From Rothia halotolerans (GTDB taxonomy: Bacteria > Actinomycetota > Actinomycetes > Actinomycetales > Micrococcaceae), in the NCBI RefSeq assembly GCF_004136635.1, contig NZ_NOIU01000001.1, forward strand, positions 620,001 to 684,000: DNA of 64,000 bases, given 5' to 3'. Position 1 is the stretch's first letter. Each line of letters starts with the position of its first letter. Position numbers and translations under genes: made by a program. Of this stretch, positions 1 through 9,352 are shown piece by piece. Under the pieces are notes generated by a model. That model did no database searches. It saw nothing but the letters and a program-made list of their open reading frames with translations, and had not been told where the DNA came from.

Positions 1-257
1 TCCCACTGCTCGTGGCCGCGGTGGAAGGCGGTGAAGACCGTGCCCGCGCTGACCTTCAGGTCGCGCTCCTTGAGCTCCTTCGCCAGGGTCTGCGGATCGC
101 TCGGCAGGTAGCCGTAGGGCCCCAGCTCGATCCACTTGTACCCCGCCTCGGCGACCTCGTCGAGGAAGCGCTGCCAGGGGGTCTGCTTCTCGTCCTCGGG
201 GAACCACACTCCCCAGGAGTCGGGGGCCGTCCCGATGATGAGCTTGTTCTCGGTCAT
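1..257 (-). CDS. Sugar phosphate isomerase/epimerase (IolE/IolH-like TIM barrel), 5' part only
   Basis: Only the first 85 codons are present; the gene runs off the left edge. The N-terminus reads MTENKLIIGTAPDSWGVWFP, followed by a WIELGPYGYLP motif, which is the start of the xylose-isomerase-like TIM barrel found in inosose dehydratase IolE and its relative IolH. It lies downstream of mmsA in the inositol operon, so an inositol catabolic role is likely. AGGAAAG lies about 12 bases before the ATG. IolE and IolH cannot be told apart from this fragment. Confidence 0.8.
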   Translation of the reverse strand, partial: MTENKLIIGTAPDSWGVWFPEDEKQTPWQRFLDEVAEAGYKWIELGPYGYLPSDPQTLAKELKERDLKVSAGTVFTAFHRGHEQW

Positions 258-304
258 GTGCTGTTCGCTTTCCTCGTCGAAAGGTCTGGGATGGGGCGGT
301 GGGG

Positions 305-432
305 CGCGGGCGGGCGGCGGAGGCGGGAGTCGCGGTGCCGCCCGCCCGTGCCCAGAGCCCTGGGAGCCGGCCCGGAGGGGCGGGGCCTGAGGGCCTGGGT
401 CCGTCCGCGCCGGCCCCACCCGGCACGGACGG
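305..432. other. Two hairpins between mmsA and the iolE-like gene
   Basis: The 253-base gap holds two strong inverted repeats. One pairs GGGCGGGCGGC at 308-318 with GCCGCCCGCCC at 337-347. The other pairs CCGTCCG at 401-407 with CGGACGG at 426-432, with an inner four-base stem. No T-tract follows either one. They could attenuate or process the operon transcript before the last gene. No promoter was recognised here. Confidence 0.45.
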
Positions 433-510
433 CGCCCCGGGACGGGCACGGGTCCGAGGACGGGTGCGGGCCCGGGGTGCGCGGAGGCCGGGCGGGGCCG
501 GCGTCGTCCG

Positions 511-2016
511 CTAGTGGTCGCTGCTGGAGGGCATCGCGAAGGACGCCCCGGACACGTGGGTCGGCTCGGGCCAGCGCTGGGTGATGACCTTGCCGCGGGT
601 GTAGAACCGGACGCCGTCCGGGCCGTACATGTGCAGGTCGCCGAACAGCGAGTTCTTCCAGCCGCCGAAGGAGTGCCAGGCGACCGGCACCGGCAGCGGC
701 ACGTTGATGCCGATCATGCCGACCTGGACCTTGCGCTGGAAGGTCCGCGCCACGGCGCCGTTGGAGGTGAACACCGCGGTGCCGTTGCCGTAGGGGTTGG
801 CGTTGATGATCTCGATGGCCTCCTCGAGCGACTCGGCGCGCAGGACCACCAGGACGGGGCCGAAGATCTCCTCCTCGTAGGCGCTCATCGTCTGGTTGAC
901 CTTGTCCAGGATCGTCGGCCCGACGAAGAAGCCCTCCTCGTGGTCCTTCACGATCAGGTCGCGGCCGTCCAGGACGACGGCGGCGCCGTCGTGCTGCGCC
1001 TCGCCCACGATCCGCTCGATCCGCTCCTTGGCGGCCGGGGTGATGACCGGGCCCATGTCGGCGTCGGGATCGGTGCCGTCGGTGACCTTGATGCCCGCCG
1101 CCAGGTCCTTGACCCGGCTGACGATCTCGTCGGCGGCGTCGCCCACGGCGACCGCCACGGAGATCGCCATGCAGCGCTCGCCCGCGGAGCCGAAGGCGGC
1201 GGCGTTGAGGTGCTCGGCGGCCATGGTCATGTCGGCGTCGGGCATGATGACGGCGTGGTTCTTGGCGCCGCCCAGGGCCTGGACCCGCTTGCCGTTGCGG
1301 GTGCCGGTCTCGTGGATGTGCTTGGCGATCGGCGTCGAGCCCACGAAGGAGATGCCGTCCACGTCCGGGTGCTCCAGCAGGCCGTCCACCATCTCCTTGT
1401 CGCCGTGCAGGACGTTGAACACGCCGTCGGGCAGGCCGGCCTGCTTCCACAGCTTGGCCAGCAGGCCCGAGGCGGAGGGGTCCCGCTCGGAGGGCTTGAG
1501 GATGAAGGCGTTGCCGGTGGCGATCGCGACGGGCGACATCCACAGCGGCACCATGACGGGGAAGTTGAACGGCGTGATGCCGGCGACGACGCCGAGCGGC
1601 TGGCGGAAGGAGTAGACGTCGATCCCGGTCGAGACCTGGTCGGAGTACTCCCCCTTCAGCAGCTCGAAGAGCCCGCAGGCGAACTCCACGACCTCGAGGC
1701 CGCGCTTGACCTCGCCCTTGGCGTCCGAGAGGACCTTGCCGTGCTCGGAGGTGATGATCGCGGCCAGCTCGTCGGCGTGGGCGTTGACCAGCTCGCGGAA
1801 GGAGAAGAGGACGGCGGAGCGCTTGGCCAGCGACATGTCGCCCCACTGCTCGCCGGCCTCCTTGGCCGCGGCCACGGCGGCGTTCAGGTCGTCCTGGCCG
1901 CCCAGGTGCAGGTTGCCGGTCACCTGGCCGGTCGCCGGGTTGTACACGTCCTGGCGACGCTCGCCGGAGCCGGCGGTCTCCTCGCCGTTGATGAAGTGCA
2001 GGATGTCAGTGCTCAA
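511..2016 (-). CDS. mmsA: CoA-acylating methylmalonate-semialdehyde dehydrogenase
   Basis: The 501-residue protein is full length for the MmsA/IolA family, which converts malonate or methylmalonate semialdehyde to acetyl- or propionyl-CoA using NAD and CoA. The Rossmann region, the FNFP segment near residue 150 and the active-site motif GSAGERCM with Cys282 are all visible. In the inositol pathway it performs the last step, malonate semialdehyde to acetyl-CoA. The gene sits 10 bases downstream of iolD in the same operon, which supports an IolA role over valine catabolism. Confidence 0.95.
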   Translation of the reverse strand: MSTDILHFINGEETAGSGERRQDVYNPATGQVTGNLHLGGQDDLNAAVAAAKEAGEQWGDMSLAKRSAVLFSFRELVNAHADELAAIITSEHGKVLSDAKGEVKRGLEVVEFACGLFELLKGEYSDQVSTGIDVYSFRQPLGVVAGITPFNFPVMVPLWMSPVAIATGNAFILKPSERDPSASGLLAKLWKQAGLPDGVFNVLHGDKEMVDGLLEHPDVDGISFVGSTPIAKHIHETGTRNGKRVQALGGAKNHAVIMPDADMTMAAEHLNAAAFGSAGERCMAISVAVAVGDAADEIVSRVKDLAAGIKVTDGTDPDADMGPVITPAAKERIERIVGEAQHDGAAVVLDGRDLIVKDHEEGFFVGPTILDKVNQTMSAYEEEIFGPVLVVLRAESLEEAIEIINANPYGNGTAVFTSNGAVARTFQRKVQVGMIGINVPLPVPVAWHSFGGWKNSLFGDLHMYGPDGVRFYTRGKVITQRWPEPTHVSGASFAMPSSSDH

Positions 2017-2026
2017 TGTTCTCTCC

Positions 2027-3958
2027 TTAGCCGAGCAGCGGGCGCTGCGTGGACTTCTTCTCTGCGTAGGTCTGGTAGGCCTCCCGGGTGGAGGCGAGCT
2101 CCGCGGTGCCGGTGACGGGGACGTCCCACCACGACTCCGAGGAGGGCGCGTCGACCATCGGGTCCGAGTCGACGTGGATCAGGACCGGCCCGGAGCCCTC
2201 GGGCTCCGCCTTGGCGCGGGCCACGGCGGCGGCCAGGTCCTCGGCCACGGCCTCGCCGGGCTGGACCCGGATGACCCTGACCCCGAGGGACTCGGCGTTG
2301 GCCGCCAGGTCGATCGGCAGCCGCTCGCCCGAGTCGAAGCTCTGGCGCTCGTCGTCGTGGAACCGGTACTTGGTGCCGAAGCGCTGGGACCCCAGCGACT
2401 CCGAGAGCGCGCCGATCGAGGCGTAGCCGTGGTTCTGGATGAGCACCACGATCAGCTTGATTCCCTCCGCGACGGCGGTGACCAGCTCGGTGTGCATCAT
2501 CAGGTAGGAGCCGTCGCCGACCATGACGACGACGTCGCGCCCGTCCCGCTCGTGCAGGCTCGCGCGCTTGACCCCCAGCCCGCCGGCGATCTCATACCCC
2601 ATGCAGGAGTACGCGTACTCCACGTGGTAGCCGTACGGGTCCTTGACCCGCCACAGCTTGTGCAGGTCCCCGGGGAGGGAGCCGGCGGCGCAGATCACGA
2701 CGTCGCGGTCGTCCATCGCGGAGTTGACCGTGCCGATGATCTCGTTCTGCGAGGGGATCGGGCGGTACCGCTCGGCGAAGGCGGCGTCGGCGATGCCGTC
2801 CCACCGCTCCTTCTCCTCGGCGACCCGCTCCCCGAGCTCGGCGCCCACGCGGTGGCCGCCCACGGCGTCGTTGAGCTTCAGCAGCGCCTTGCGGGCGTCG
2901 GCGACCACGGGCACGCGGGTGCCGTGCTTGAAGGCGTCGAAGGAGGCGACGTTGATGTTCACGAAGGCCACGTCCGGGTTCTGGAACGCGGTGCGGGAGG
3001 CGGTGGTGAAGTCCTCGTAGCGGGTGCCGATGCCGATGACCAGGTCCGCCTCGCCCACCAGCGCGTTGGAGGCGGTGGAGCCGGTGGATCCCACCGCGCC
3101 CAGGCACAGCGGGTGGTCCCAGTCCATGACGCCGACGCCGGCCTGCGTGTAGGCGACCGGGATGCCGGTGGCCTCGGCGAACCGCCGCAGCTCCTCGACG
3201 GCGAAGGCGTAGTGCACGCCGCCGCCGGCGATGATCACCGGGCGCTTGGCCGAGCGGATCCGGTCCATCGCGGCGCGGACGTCCTCGTCCTCGGCGTCGG
3301 GGCGGCGGATGCGCCACTCCCGCTCGGCGAGGAACTCCTCCGGGACCTCCACGGTCTCGGCCTGGACGTCCTGCGGCAGGGCGATGGTCACCGCGCCGGT
3401 CTCGACCGGGTCGGTCAGCACCCGCATGCCGTTGAGCAGCGCGGAGAACAGCTGCTCCGGGCGCCAGACCCGGTCGAAGTACCGGGAGATCGGACGCAGG
3501 GAGTCGTTGACGGTGACGTCGTAGGCGTCGGGGCGCTCGAGCTGCTGCAGCACCGGGTCGGTGGCGCGCGTGGCGAAGACGTCCGAGGGGAAGAGCAGCG
3601 TCGGGAGCCGGTTGGTGGTCGCGAGCGCGGCGCCGGTGACCAGGTTGGTGGAGCCCGGGCCGATCGAGGTGGTGATGCCGTAGGTCGCGCGGCGGCGGAC
3701 GTGCCGGGCGTAGCCGACCGACTGGTGCACCTGGGCCTGCTCGTTGCGGCCCTGGAAGTAGGGCATCAGCGCCGGGTCCTGCTCCTGGTACTGGCGCAGG
3801 GCCTGCCCCACCCCGGCGACGTTGCCGTGGCCGAAGATGCCGAACATCCCGGGGATGGTGCGCTCCCGGTACTCGTGCGCCCCGATGCGGTCCACGGTGT
3901 ACTGGCTGCTCAGGAACTTCACGAGCGCCTGGCTGACGGACAGGGTCTGGGTGGTCAT
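2027..3958 (-). CDS. iolD: 3D-(3,5/4)-trihydroxycyclohexane-1,2-dione hydrolase
   Basis: This 643-residue thiamine-diphosphate enzyme opens the inositol-derived ring to 5-deoxy-glucuronate. The three-domain TPP fold is complete: the N-terminal pyrimidine-binding part with GMFGIFGHGNVAG, the middle domain, and the C-terminal diphosphate-binding motif MVGDGSYLMMHTEL near residues 480-495. Its length fits IolD rather than acetolactate synthases. It lies between the aldolase gene (10-base gap) and mmsA. Confidence 0.95.
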   Translation of the reverse strand: MTTQTLSVSQALVKFLSSQYTVDRIGAHEYRERTIPGMFGIFGHGNVAGVGQALRQYQEQDPALMPYFQGRNEQAQVHQSVGYARHVRRRATYGITTSIGPGSTNLVTGAALATTNRLPTLLFPSDVFATRATDPVLQQLERPDAYDVTVNDSLRPISRYFDRVWRPEQLFSALLNGMRVLTDPVETGAVTIALPQDVQAETVEVPEEFLAEREWRIRRPDAEDEDVRAAMDRIRSAKRPVIIAGGGVHYAFAVEELRRFAEATGIPVAYTQAGVGVMDWDHPLCLGAVGSTGSTASNALVGEADLVIGIGTRYEDFTTASRTAFQNPDVAFVNINVASFDAFKHGTRVPVVADARKALLKLNDAVGGHRVGAELGERVAEEKERWDGIADAAFAERYRPIPSQNEIIGTVNSAMDDRDVVICAAGSLPGDLHKLWRVKDPYGYHVEYAYSCMGYEIAGGLGVKRASLHERDGRDVVVMVGDGSYLMMHTELVTAVAEGIKLIVVLIQNHGYASIGALSESLGSQRFGTKYRFHDDERQSFDSGERLPIDLAANAESLGVRVIRVQPGEAVAEDLAAAVARAKAEPEGSGPVLIHVDSDPMVDAPSSESWWDVPVTGTAELASTREAYQTYAEKKSTQRPLLG

Positions 3959-3968
3959 GGTGTCCTCT

Positions 3969-4853
3969 CTACTTCCGCAACAGCGAGGCTGCGGTGGAAA
4001 CGGCGGCGGCGACGTCGCCGTCCTCGGGGTACAGCAGGGTGCGGCCCACGGTGAGGCCCTGGACGCCGGGCAGGGCCAGGGCGGCCTCCCAGGTCGCGAA
4101 GATCTCGTCGGGCCTCTCGGTGGGGTCCCCGCCGAGCAGGACCGTCGGCATGGTCGTGGCGGCCATGACGCGCTCCATCTCCTCGACCACCGGCAGCTTC
4201 ATCCAGGTCCGGGCGCTGCTCTCCCCCAGGCCGGCGGCGATCCCGACGGACTTGATGACGGCGTCGGGGCTGAGGTCGTTGACGACCTTCCCGTTCACGG
4301 TCTCGGAGATGAACGGCTCGACCATGGCGTACAGGCCCTCGGCGGCCAGCTCGCTCACGGCGCGGGCGGTGGACTCCAGGGTCGCGACGGTGGCGGGGTC
4401 GCGGTAGTGGATGCGGGTGAGCATCTTGCCGCCGTCGGCGCCGATGCGCTTCAGCGCCGAGGCCGTGTGGCCGGTGAAGCGGTCGTCGATCTCGTTGACC
4501 AGGCCGGTCAGGCCCCCGCGGTTCATCGACCCGAAGACCAGCTTGCCGTCCAGGGCGCCCAGCAGGAGCAGGTCGTCGAGGATGTCCGGGGAGGCCAGCA
4601 CGCCGTCGACCGCCGGGTTGCTCAGGGCGGTCTGCAGGCGGTCCAGGAGGTCGCCGCGGTCGGCCATGATGCCGGCCTCGCCGCGCACGGACAGGGCGCC
4701 GCGGGCGGGGTGGTCGGCGGCGACGATGAAGTTCTGCCGGCCGTAGACGACGCCGGGGTGGCGAGTCCGCGAGTCCGCGGCGCGCTGGACGGCGTCGGGG
4801 TCCTCGAGGCGGATGCGGGTCAGGTCCTCGTAGCGGTGCGTCCCGGTGCTCAT
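3969..4853 (-). CDS. Aldolase of the Cgl0158/deoxyribose-phosphate aldolase-like family
   Basis: The 294-residue protein resembles the (beta/alpha)8-barrel aldolase regularly placed in actinobacterial inositol clusters. By position it is expected to cleave 2-deoxy-5-keto-gluconate-6-phosphate to dihydroxyacetone phosphate and malonate semialdehyde, the IolJ step. That role is inferred from context and not from specific residues. The ATG at 4853 overlaps the iolC stop in an ATGA arrangement, so translation is probably coupled. The start follows from this overlap; a much longer upstream reading in the same frame is a high-GC artefact. Confidence 0.85.
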   Translation of the reverse strand: MSTGTHRYEDLTRIRLEDPDAVQRAADSRTRHPGVVYGRQNFIVAADHPARGALSVRGEAGIMADRGDLLDRLQTALSNPAVDGVLASPDILDDLLLLGALDGKLVFGSMNRGGLTGLVNEIDDRFTGHTASALKRIGADGGKMLTRIHYRDPATVATLESTARAVSELAAEGLYAMVEPFISETVNGKVVNDLSPDAVIKSVGIAAGLGESSARTWMKLPVVEEMERVMAATTMPTVLLGGDPTERPDEIFATWEAALALPGVQGLTVGRTLLYPEDGDVAAAVSTAASLLRK

Positions 4854-5824
4854 GCCTGGAACCCCCGGCCGCGCTCGTCGAGGAGCTGGAGCACCTCGTC
4901 GCTGGTGGGCATGTCCTCGGAGCAGGCGATCCGGGAGGCGACGATGGCGCCCGCGGCGTTCGCGAAGTCGAGCACGTGCTGCAGCTCCCAGCCGGAGAGG
5001 ATGCCGTGGCAGAAGGCCCCGCCAAAGGAGTCGCCCGCGCCCAGGCCGTTCTGGGTCTCCACGGCCACCGGCTCGGAGACCACGCGGTCCTCGGCGGTCT
5101 TGGCCAGCACGCCCGCGGCGCCCATCTTGACGACGGCGATGCTGACGCCGGCCTCCAGCAGGCGGTCGGCCTGCTCGTCCGGAGAGCCGTCGCCCACCGC
5201 CACGGCGCACTCCTCGCGGTTGCCGATGGCGATGCTCACATGCTTGAGGTTCTCGCGGACCTGCGCGGTCGCGTCCTCGATGGAGTCCCAGAACATGGGG
5301 CGGTAGTCGAGGTCCAGGACGGTGTGCCGGCCCTCCCCCAGCTCCTGGCGGGGGCGCGCCCGGTGGGCGTGCAGCTGGGCCGAGCGGGCGGGCTCCTGGC
5401 AGAGGCCGGTGACGGTGGACCAGAAGACGGTGGCCTCGCGGACGGCGTCGACGTCCACCTCCTCGGCCCTGATCTGCAGGTCCGGGGCGGTGGGGAAGCG
5501 GCCGTAGAAGTAGAGGGGGAAGTCCTCCGGCGGCTTGATCGCGCAGAAGGTCGCCGGGGTCTGGAGGCCCTGGACGGGGCTGACGTGGGCGTCGTCGACG
5601 CCGTAGCGGGTCAGCTCGCGGTGCAGGTACTCGCCGAAGGGGTCGTCGCCGGTGCGGGTGATGACGGCGCTGCGCCTGCCGTGCTTGGCGGCGGCGACGG
5701 CGACGTTGGAGGGCGAGCCGCCGAGGTACTTGCCGAACGACGTCACGTCCTCCAGCCCCACCCCGATGTCGTTGGGATAGATGTCGACGCTGATGCGCCC
5801 CATCGTCAACAGGTCGTAGCTCAT
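4850..5824 (-). CDS. iolC: 5-dehydro-2-deoxygluconokinase
   Basis: This is a 324-residue PfkB/ribokinase-family kinase that phosphorylates 5-keto-2-deoxygluconate. The N-terminal GRISVDIYPNDIG segment and the C-terminal PfkB signature NGLGAGDSFGGAFCHG, containing the catalytic Asp, are present. It is the first gene of the minus-strand inositol operon. The chosen ATG is preceded by GGAAGGACC. Longer in-frame readings upstream cross the promoter and are rejected. iolB and iolG are not in the window. Confidence 0.93.
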   Translation of the reverse strand: MSYDLLTMGRISVDIYPNDIGVGLEDVTSFGKYLGGSPSNVAVAAAKHGRRSAVITRTGDDPFGEYLHRELTRYGVDDAHVSPVQGLQTPATFCAIKPPEDFPLYFYGRFPTAPDLQIRAEEVDVDAVREATVFWSTVTGLCQEPARSAQLHAHRARPRQELGEGRHTVLDLDYRPMFWDSIEDATAQVRENLKHVSIAIGNREECAVAVGDGSPDEQADRLLEAGVSIAVVKMGAAGVLAKTAEDRVVSEPVAVETQNGLGAGDSFGGAFCHGILSGWELQHVLDFANAAGAIVASRIACSEDMPTSDEVLQLLDERGRGFQA

Positions 5825-5938
5825 GGGCTGCTCGGTCCTTCCGATCGTTCGTCGCCTCGGCCCCGGCGCCGGCCTCCCGCGGAGGAAGGTGCGGGCGACG
5901 CCGTGGCCCGGCCGGTAGTGACCCGGCCAACACAGTTC

Positions 5939-5983
5939 AGTCTGCCTGGTGCAGTTTGTCCTGTCAATGTTTGTATGGACAAA
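5939..5983 (-). promoter_or_regulatory. Inositol operon promoter with inverted repeat
   Basis: On the minus strand a perfect -35 TTGACA (5962-5967) is followed after 17 bases by CAGACT (5939-5944), about 115 bases before iolC. A seven-base inverted repeat, TTTGTCC at 5955-5961 and GGACAAA at 5977-5983, straddles the -35 box. This is a good place for a repressor such as a GntR-type IolR, which is not encoded in the window. The rest of 5825-6126 shows only the mgtE ribosome site. Confidence 0.6.
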
Positions 5984-6126
5984 GGGTGCTCGGCGTGTCG
6001 CCTCCGCGCAGGTCACACCGCCTCCCCCGCCCCGCGGCGCCCGCCGGCGGCTAGTCTGTTCCAGGGCCGTCCGCCGCCGTCGGGCACTCCAGGAGGCCCG
6101 GGCGCCGCGTCGAGGAGGGACCATTC

Positions 6127-7494
6127 ATGGAACAGCTGGATCTGACCGCCACGGCGGGCATCTGGACGGAGCTCATCGCCCGGCAGCGGCTCGACGCCGT
6201 CGCCGAGCAGGCCTCCGGGCTCTCCCTGCCGGACCTGGTCCGCACCCTCGAGCGCCTGCCGGTGACCGACCGCGCGGTGGCCTTCCGGCTGCTGCCCAAG
6301 GAGAAGGCCCACGAGGTCTTCGAGCGGTTCGACGAGGGCCTGCGGGCGGAGCTGTTCTCGAGCCTGCGGGACGACGACGTCGTGGGCCTGTTCGCCGGCC
6401 TGGACCCGGACGACCGCGTGCACCTGATGGACGAGCTCCCGGCGGGCGTGGCCCACCGCCTGCTGCAGCGGCTCTCCGAGGACGAGCGCGAGCTGACCGC
6501 CCCGATCCTCGGCTACGGACGCGGGACCATCGGCCGCCGCATGAGCACCGAGTACCTGCGGCTGCACCCCGGCCAGTCGGTCGGCGACGCGCTGACCCTG
6601 GCCCGCCGGTACGGCGAGGGCGCGGAGACCATCTACGTGCTGCCGGTGGTCGACGACGCGCGGGTGCTGGTCGGCGTCGTGAGCCTGCGCGACCTCTTCC
6701 TGGCCGAGGCCCAGACGCCGGTGGCGGGGCTGATGACCGAACCCGTCTCCGTCACCGCCGAGGACGCGGAGGAGGACGCCGCCCGGCGCTGCGTGGACGC
6801 GCAGGTCCTCGCCGTTCCGGTCGTGGACCGCGAGGAGCGCCTCGTCGGCATCCTGACCTTCGACGACGCCGCCCGCATCGTCCAGCGCGCCGAGGACGAG
6901 GACGCCTCCCGCGCGGGAGCGGCCGAGCCGATCCGCCGGCCCTACCTGAGCACCCCGATCAACCGGCTCGTCCGCACGCGCGTGGTCTGGCTGTTCTTCC
7001 TGGCCATCTCGGCGGCCCTGACGGTGGGGGTGCTGGACTACTTCGAGGAGGACCTCGCCCAGGTGGTCGCCCTGGCCTCCTTCATCCCGCTGCTGATCGG
7101 CACCGGCGGCAACACCGGCTCCCAGGCGGCGGTGACCATCACCCGGGCGCTGGCGGTGGGCGACGTGCGGGCCCGGGACATCGGCCGGGTGCTGCTGCGC
7201 GAGGTCAGGGTGGGGGCCGTGCTGGGCCTGACGCTGGGCGCCGTCGCCTTCCTGGTCATCATGGGGGTCTCGTTCTTCTCCGAGAGCTACACCGCCCCCA
7301 TCGGGCTGACGGTCGGGCTGTCGATGCTCGCGATCTGCGTCATGGCCGCCGCGGCCGGCGGGGCGATCCCCTGCATCGCCAAGTCCCTGCGGATCGACCC
7401 GGCCGTCATGTCCACGCCCTTCATCGCCACCTTCGTGGACGCTACGGGGCTGATCGTGTACTTCCTGGTGGCCAAGGCGATCCTGGGGATCTGA
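6127..7494 (+). CDS. mgtE: Magnesium transporter MgtE
   Basis: The 455-residue protein has the full MgtE layout: an N-terminal superhelical domain (about residues 1-130, with the LLPKEKAHEVFERF helix), a pair of CBS domains (about 135-260), and five membrane helices in the last 180 residues, including the GTGGNTGSQAAVTI pore segment. It imports magnesium, gated by cytosolic Mg bound at the CBS and N domains. GAGGAGGGACC precedes the ATG. It is transcribed away from the inositol operon. Confidence 0.96.
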   Translation: MEQLDLTATAGIWTELIARQRLDAVAEQASGLSLPDLVRTLERLPVTDRAVAFRLLPKEKAHEVFERFDEGLRAELFSSLRDDDVVGLFAGLDPDDRVHLMDELPAGVAHRLLQRLSEDERELTAPILGYGRGTIGRRMSTEYLRLHPGQSVGDALTLARRYGEGAETIYVLPVVDDARVLVGVVSLRDLFLAEAQTPVAGLMTEPVSVTAEDAEEDAARRCVDAQVLAVPVVDREERLVGILTFDDAARIVQRAEDEDASRAGAAEPIRRPYLSTPINRLVRTRVVWLFFLAISAALTVGVLDYFEEDLAQVVALASFIPLLIGTGGNTGSQAAVTITRALAVGDVRARDIGRVLLREVRVGAVLGLTLGAVAFLVIMGVSFFSESYTAPIGLTVGLSMLAICVMAAAAGGAIPCIAKSLRIDPAVMSTPFIATFVDATGLIVYFLVAKAILGI

Positions 7495-7590
7495 GGGGCC
7501 GGGAGCGAGAGCGGGGGCGGACGCGGTACCGGCGCGAGCCCCAGCCGAGGGGCGACCCCGGGGAGACCCTGCGCCCTGCCGGGGCCGACC

Positions 7591-8172
7591 TCAGCCCGCC
7601 GTCAGCTCCCGGTGGACGGTCGTGGCGATCCTCCGCGCCGTCGCCTCGTCCGGCGACGGCCCGGGTCCCATGATCTTCGCCAGCAGGGGCCCGAACATCA
7701 GCTCGCACACGTAGTCGAAGTCCTCCGGCCCGGCGGCCAGGTCGCCGTGGGCGAGCGCCGCGTCGAGGACCGCTCTCAGGTTCTCCCGCCGCGGCACGTC
7801 GAACTCCCGCCCGAAGGATTCCATGACCACCGGGTCGTTGGCCATGATCAGGCCGAAGACGATGTTGCGGAACAGCGGATCCGCGAACATGCGGACCTCG
7901 TGGGACTCCAGGGTCAGGAGGTCCTCGAAGAGGCGGCCCGTGGGCACCACCGGGGCGTCGCCGAAGCGCCGCAGGAGGATGTCCAGCGCCAGCTGCGCGG
8001 TGCCCGAGTAGCGCCGGTGGAAGGCCGCGCGGGTGGTGCCGACCTGCCGGACGAGCCGGTCCACCTTCAGCTCCGGATAGCCGTGATGGGTGAGGACCTC
8101 CTCCGCCGCCTCCCGCAGCGCCTCGCCGATCGCCGGGTCCGAGGGCCGCCCGACTCTGCCTTTTGACGTCAT
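7591..8172 (-). CDS. TetR-family transcriptional regulator
   Basis: The 193-residue protein has an N-terminal helix-turn-helix (about residues 18-60, with VLTHHGYPELKVDRLVRQVG followed by TTRAAFHRRY), which is TetR-like, and a C-terminal ligand domain of unknown specificity. It lies 61 bases downstream of the aldo/keto reductase gene on the same strand, so it may control or be co-transcribed with that gene. The ligand and operator are unknown. Confidence 0.85.
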   Translation of the reverse strand: MTSKGRVGRPSDPAIGEALREAAEEVLTHHGYPELKVDRLVRQVGTTRAAFHRRYSGTAQLALDILLRRFGDAPVVPTGRLFEDLLTLESHEVRMFADPLFRNIVFGLIMANDPVVMESFGREFDVPRRENLRAVLDAALAHGDLAAGPEDFDYVCELMFGPLLAKIMGPGPSPDEATARRIATTVHRELTAG

Positions 8173-8233
8173 GGAGACGAGTTATAGCAGACGGGGCGGG
8201 GAGAGGGCAGGGAGGACCGAAGAGCGGCCGGGA

Positions 8234-9244
8234 TCAGTACAGCGCGATCCGCGCGGGGGCGGGGAAGATCCGGTCCAGCTCGGCCAGGTCCTCCTCGCCC
8301 GGCGTCCACGAGGCCGCCGCGGCGTTGGCGCGGACCTGCTCGGGCGAGGTCGCCCCGGCGATGACGCTGGCGACCTGCGGCCTGCTCGCCAGCCACGAGA
8401 AGGCGACCTCGACGGGACTCAGGTCCCGCTCCCGCGCGAACTCCACGAAGCGCTCGATCTGGTCCCAGTCGGTGGACTCCAGCAGCTCCCGCTTGGAGTG
8501 CGAGAGCCGCGAGCCCTCGGGCGCACGCCCCTTCCGGTACTTGCCGGTCAGCAGGCCGTTGGCGAGCGGGAAGTACGGCAGCACCCCGACGCCGAAGCGC
8601 TCGGCGGCCGGCAGCACTTCGAGCTCCGCGCGGCGGTCCAGGAGGTTGTAGTGGTTCTCCGCCGCGATGTACCGCGCCCCGCCGGAGGAGCGGGCGAGGT
8701 GCTCGGCGTCGGCGATCTGCCAGCCGGAGTGGTTGGAGTGGCCGAGGTAGCGGACCTTGCCGGCGCGCACGGCGTCGTCCAGGGCGGCGAGGGTCTCCTC
8801 GGGCGGGGTGACGCCGTCGGGCGTGTGGTAGAAGTACAGGTCGATGTGGTCCCGGCCCAGGCGCTCCAGCGAGGCCTCCAGGGCCCGGGTGACGTACCGG
8901 CGGGATCCGCGGGCACCGTGGTCCGCCCCGTTGGCGCCCTTCATGTCCATGCCGAACTTGGAGACCACGACGGCGTCCTCCGCGTCCCGGCCGAGCCGGC
9001 TCAGCGCGCGGCCGAACATCCGTTCCGAGGTGCCGGGCTCCTTCCCGTAGACGTCGGCGACGTCGAACAGGGTGATCCCGGTCTCGAGGGCCGTGCGGAT
9101 CACCGCGTCGGCGCCCTCCTGCCCCTCGGTGGGCGTCCCCGCCCGGCCGAGGTTGTTGCAGCCCAGCCCGACGCTGGAGACGATCAGCCCGGAGTCCCCG
9201 AGCGGACGGTAGGCGGGCGATGCGGCGTTCTTCGGTGCGTTCAT
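8234..9244 (-). CDS. Aldo/keto reductase
   Basis: The 336-residue TIM-barrel oxidoreductase is NADPH-dependent by family. The catalytic tetrad can be placed: Asp and Tyr in FDVADVYGKEPG, Lys in VVSKFGMDMKG, and His in LYFYHTPDG. It is of the YghZ/YhdN-like subgroup acting on small aldehydes or ketones. The substrate is not evident from sequence or neighbours. It is transcribed towards the TetR gene. Confidence 0.92.
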   Translation of the reverse strand: MNAPKNAASPAYRPLGDSGLIVSSVGLGCNNLGRAGTPTEGQEGADAVIRTALETGITLFDVADVYGKEPGTSERMFGRALSRLGRDAEDAVVVSKFGMDMKGANGADHGARGSRRYVTRALEASLERLGRDHIDLYFYHTPDGVTPPEETLAALDDAVRAGKVRYLGHSNHSGWQIADAEHLARSSGGARYIAAENHYNLLDRRAELEVLPAAERFGVGVLPYFPLANGLLTGKYRKGRAPEGSRLSHSKRELLESTDWDQIERFVEFARERDLSPVEVAFSWLASRPQVASVIAGATSPEQVRANAAAASWTPGEEDLAELDRIFPAPARIALY

Positions 9245-9352
9245 GGCTCCACCCTAGCGGGCGGGGCGGGGCGGGCGTCCAGAAGCCCGCACCCGGGACG
9301 GCCCGAGGCCCGTCGCGACGTCACGTCGGGACCATAGTATCCGTGGACTAGC

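Noticed and set aside
3969-5933. A fused frame joining the aldolase with upstream sequence (654 codons)
   Set aside because: The upstream half is a shifted frame of iolC; the ATGA overlap at 4850-4853 gives a natural start for the aldolase.
5825-6126. Possible magnesium riboswitch upstream of mgtE
   Set aside because: The upstream region is short, with only a plain ribosome site and no M-box-like conserved blocks.
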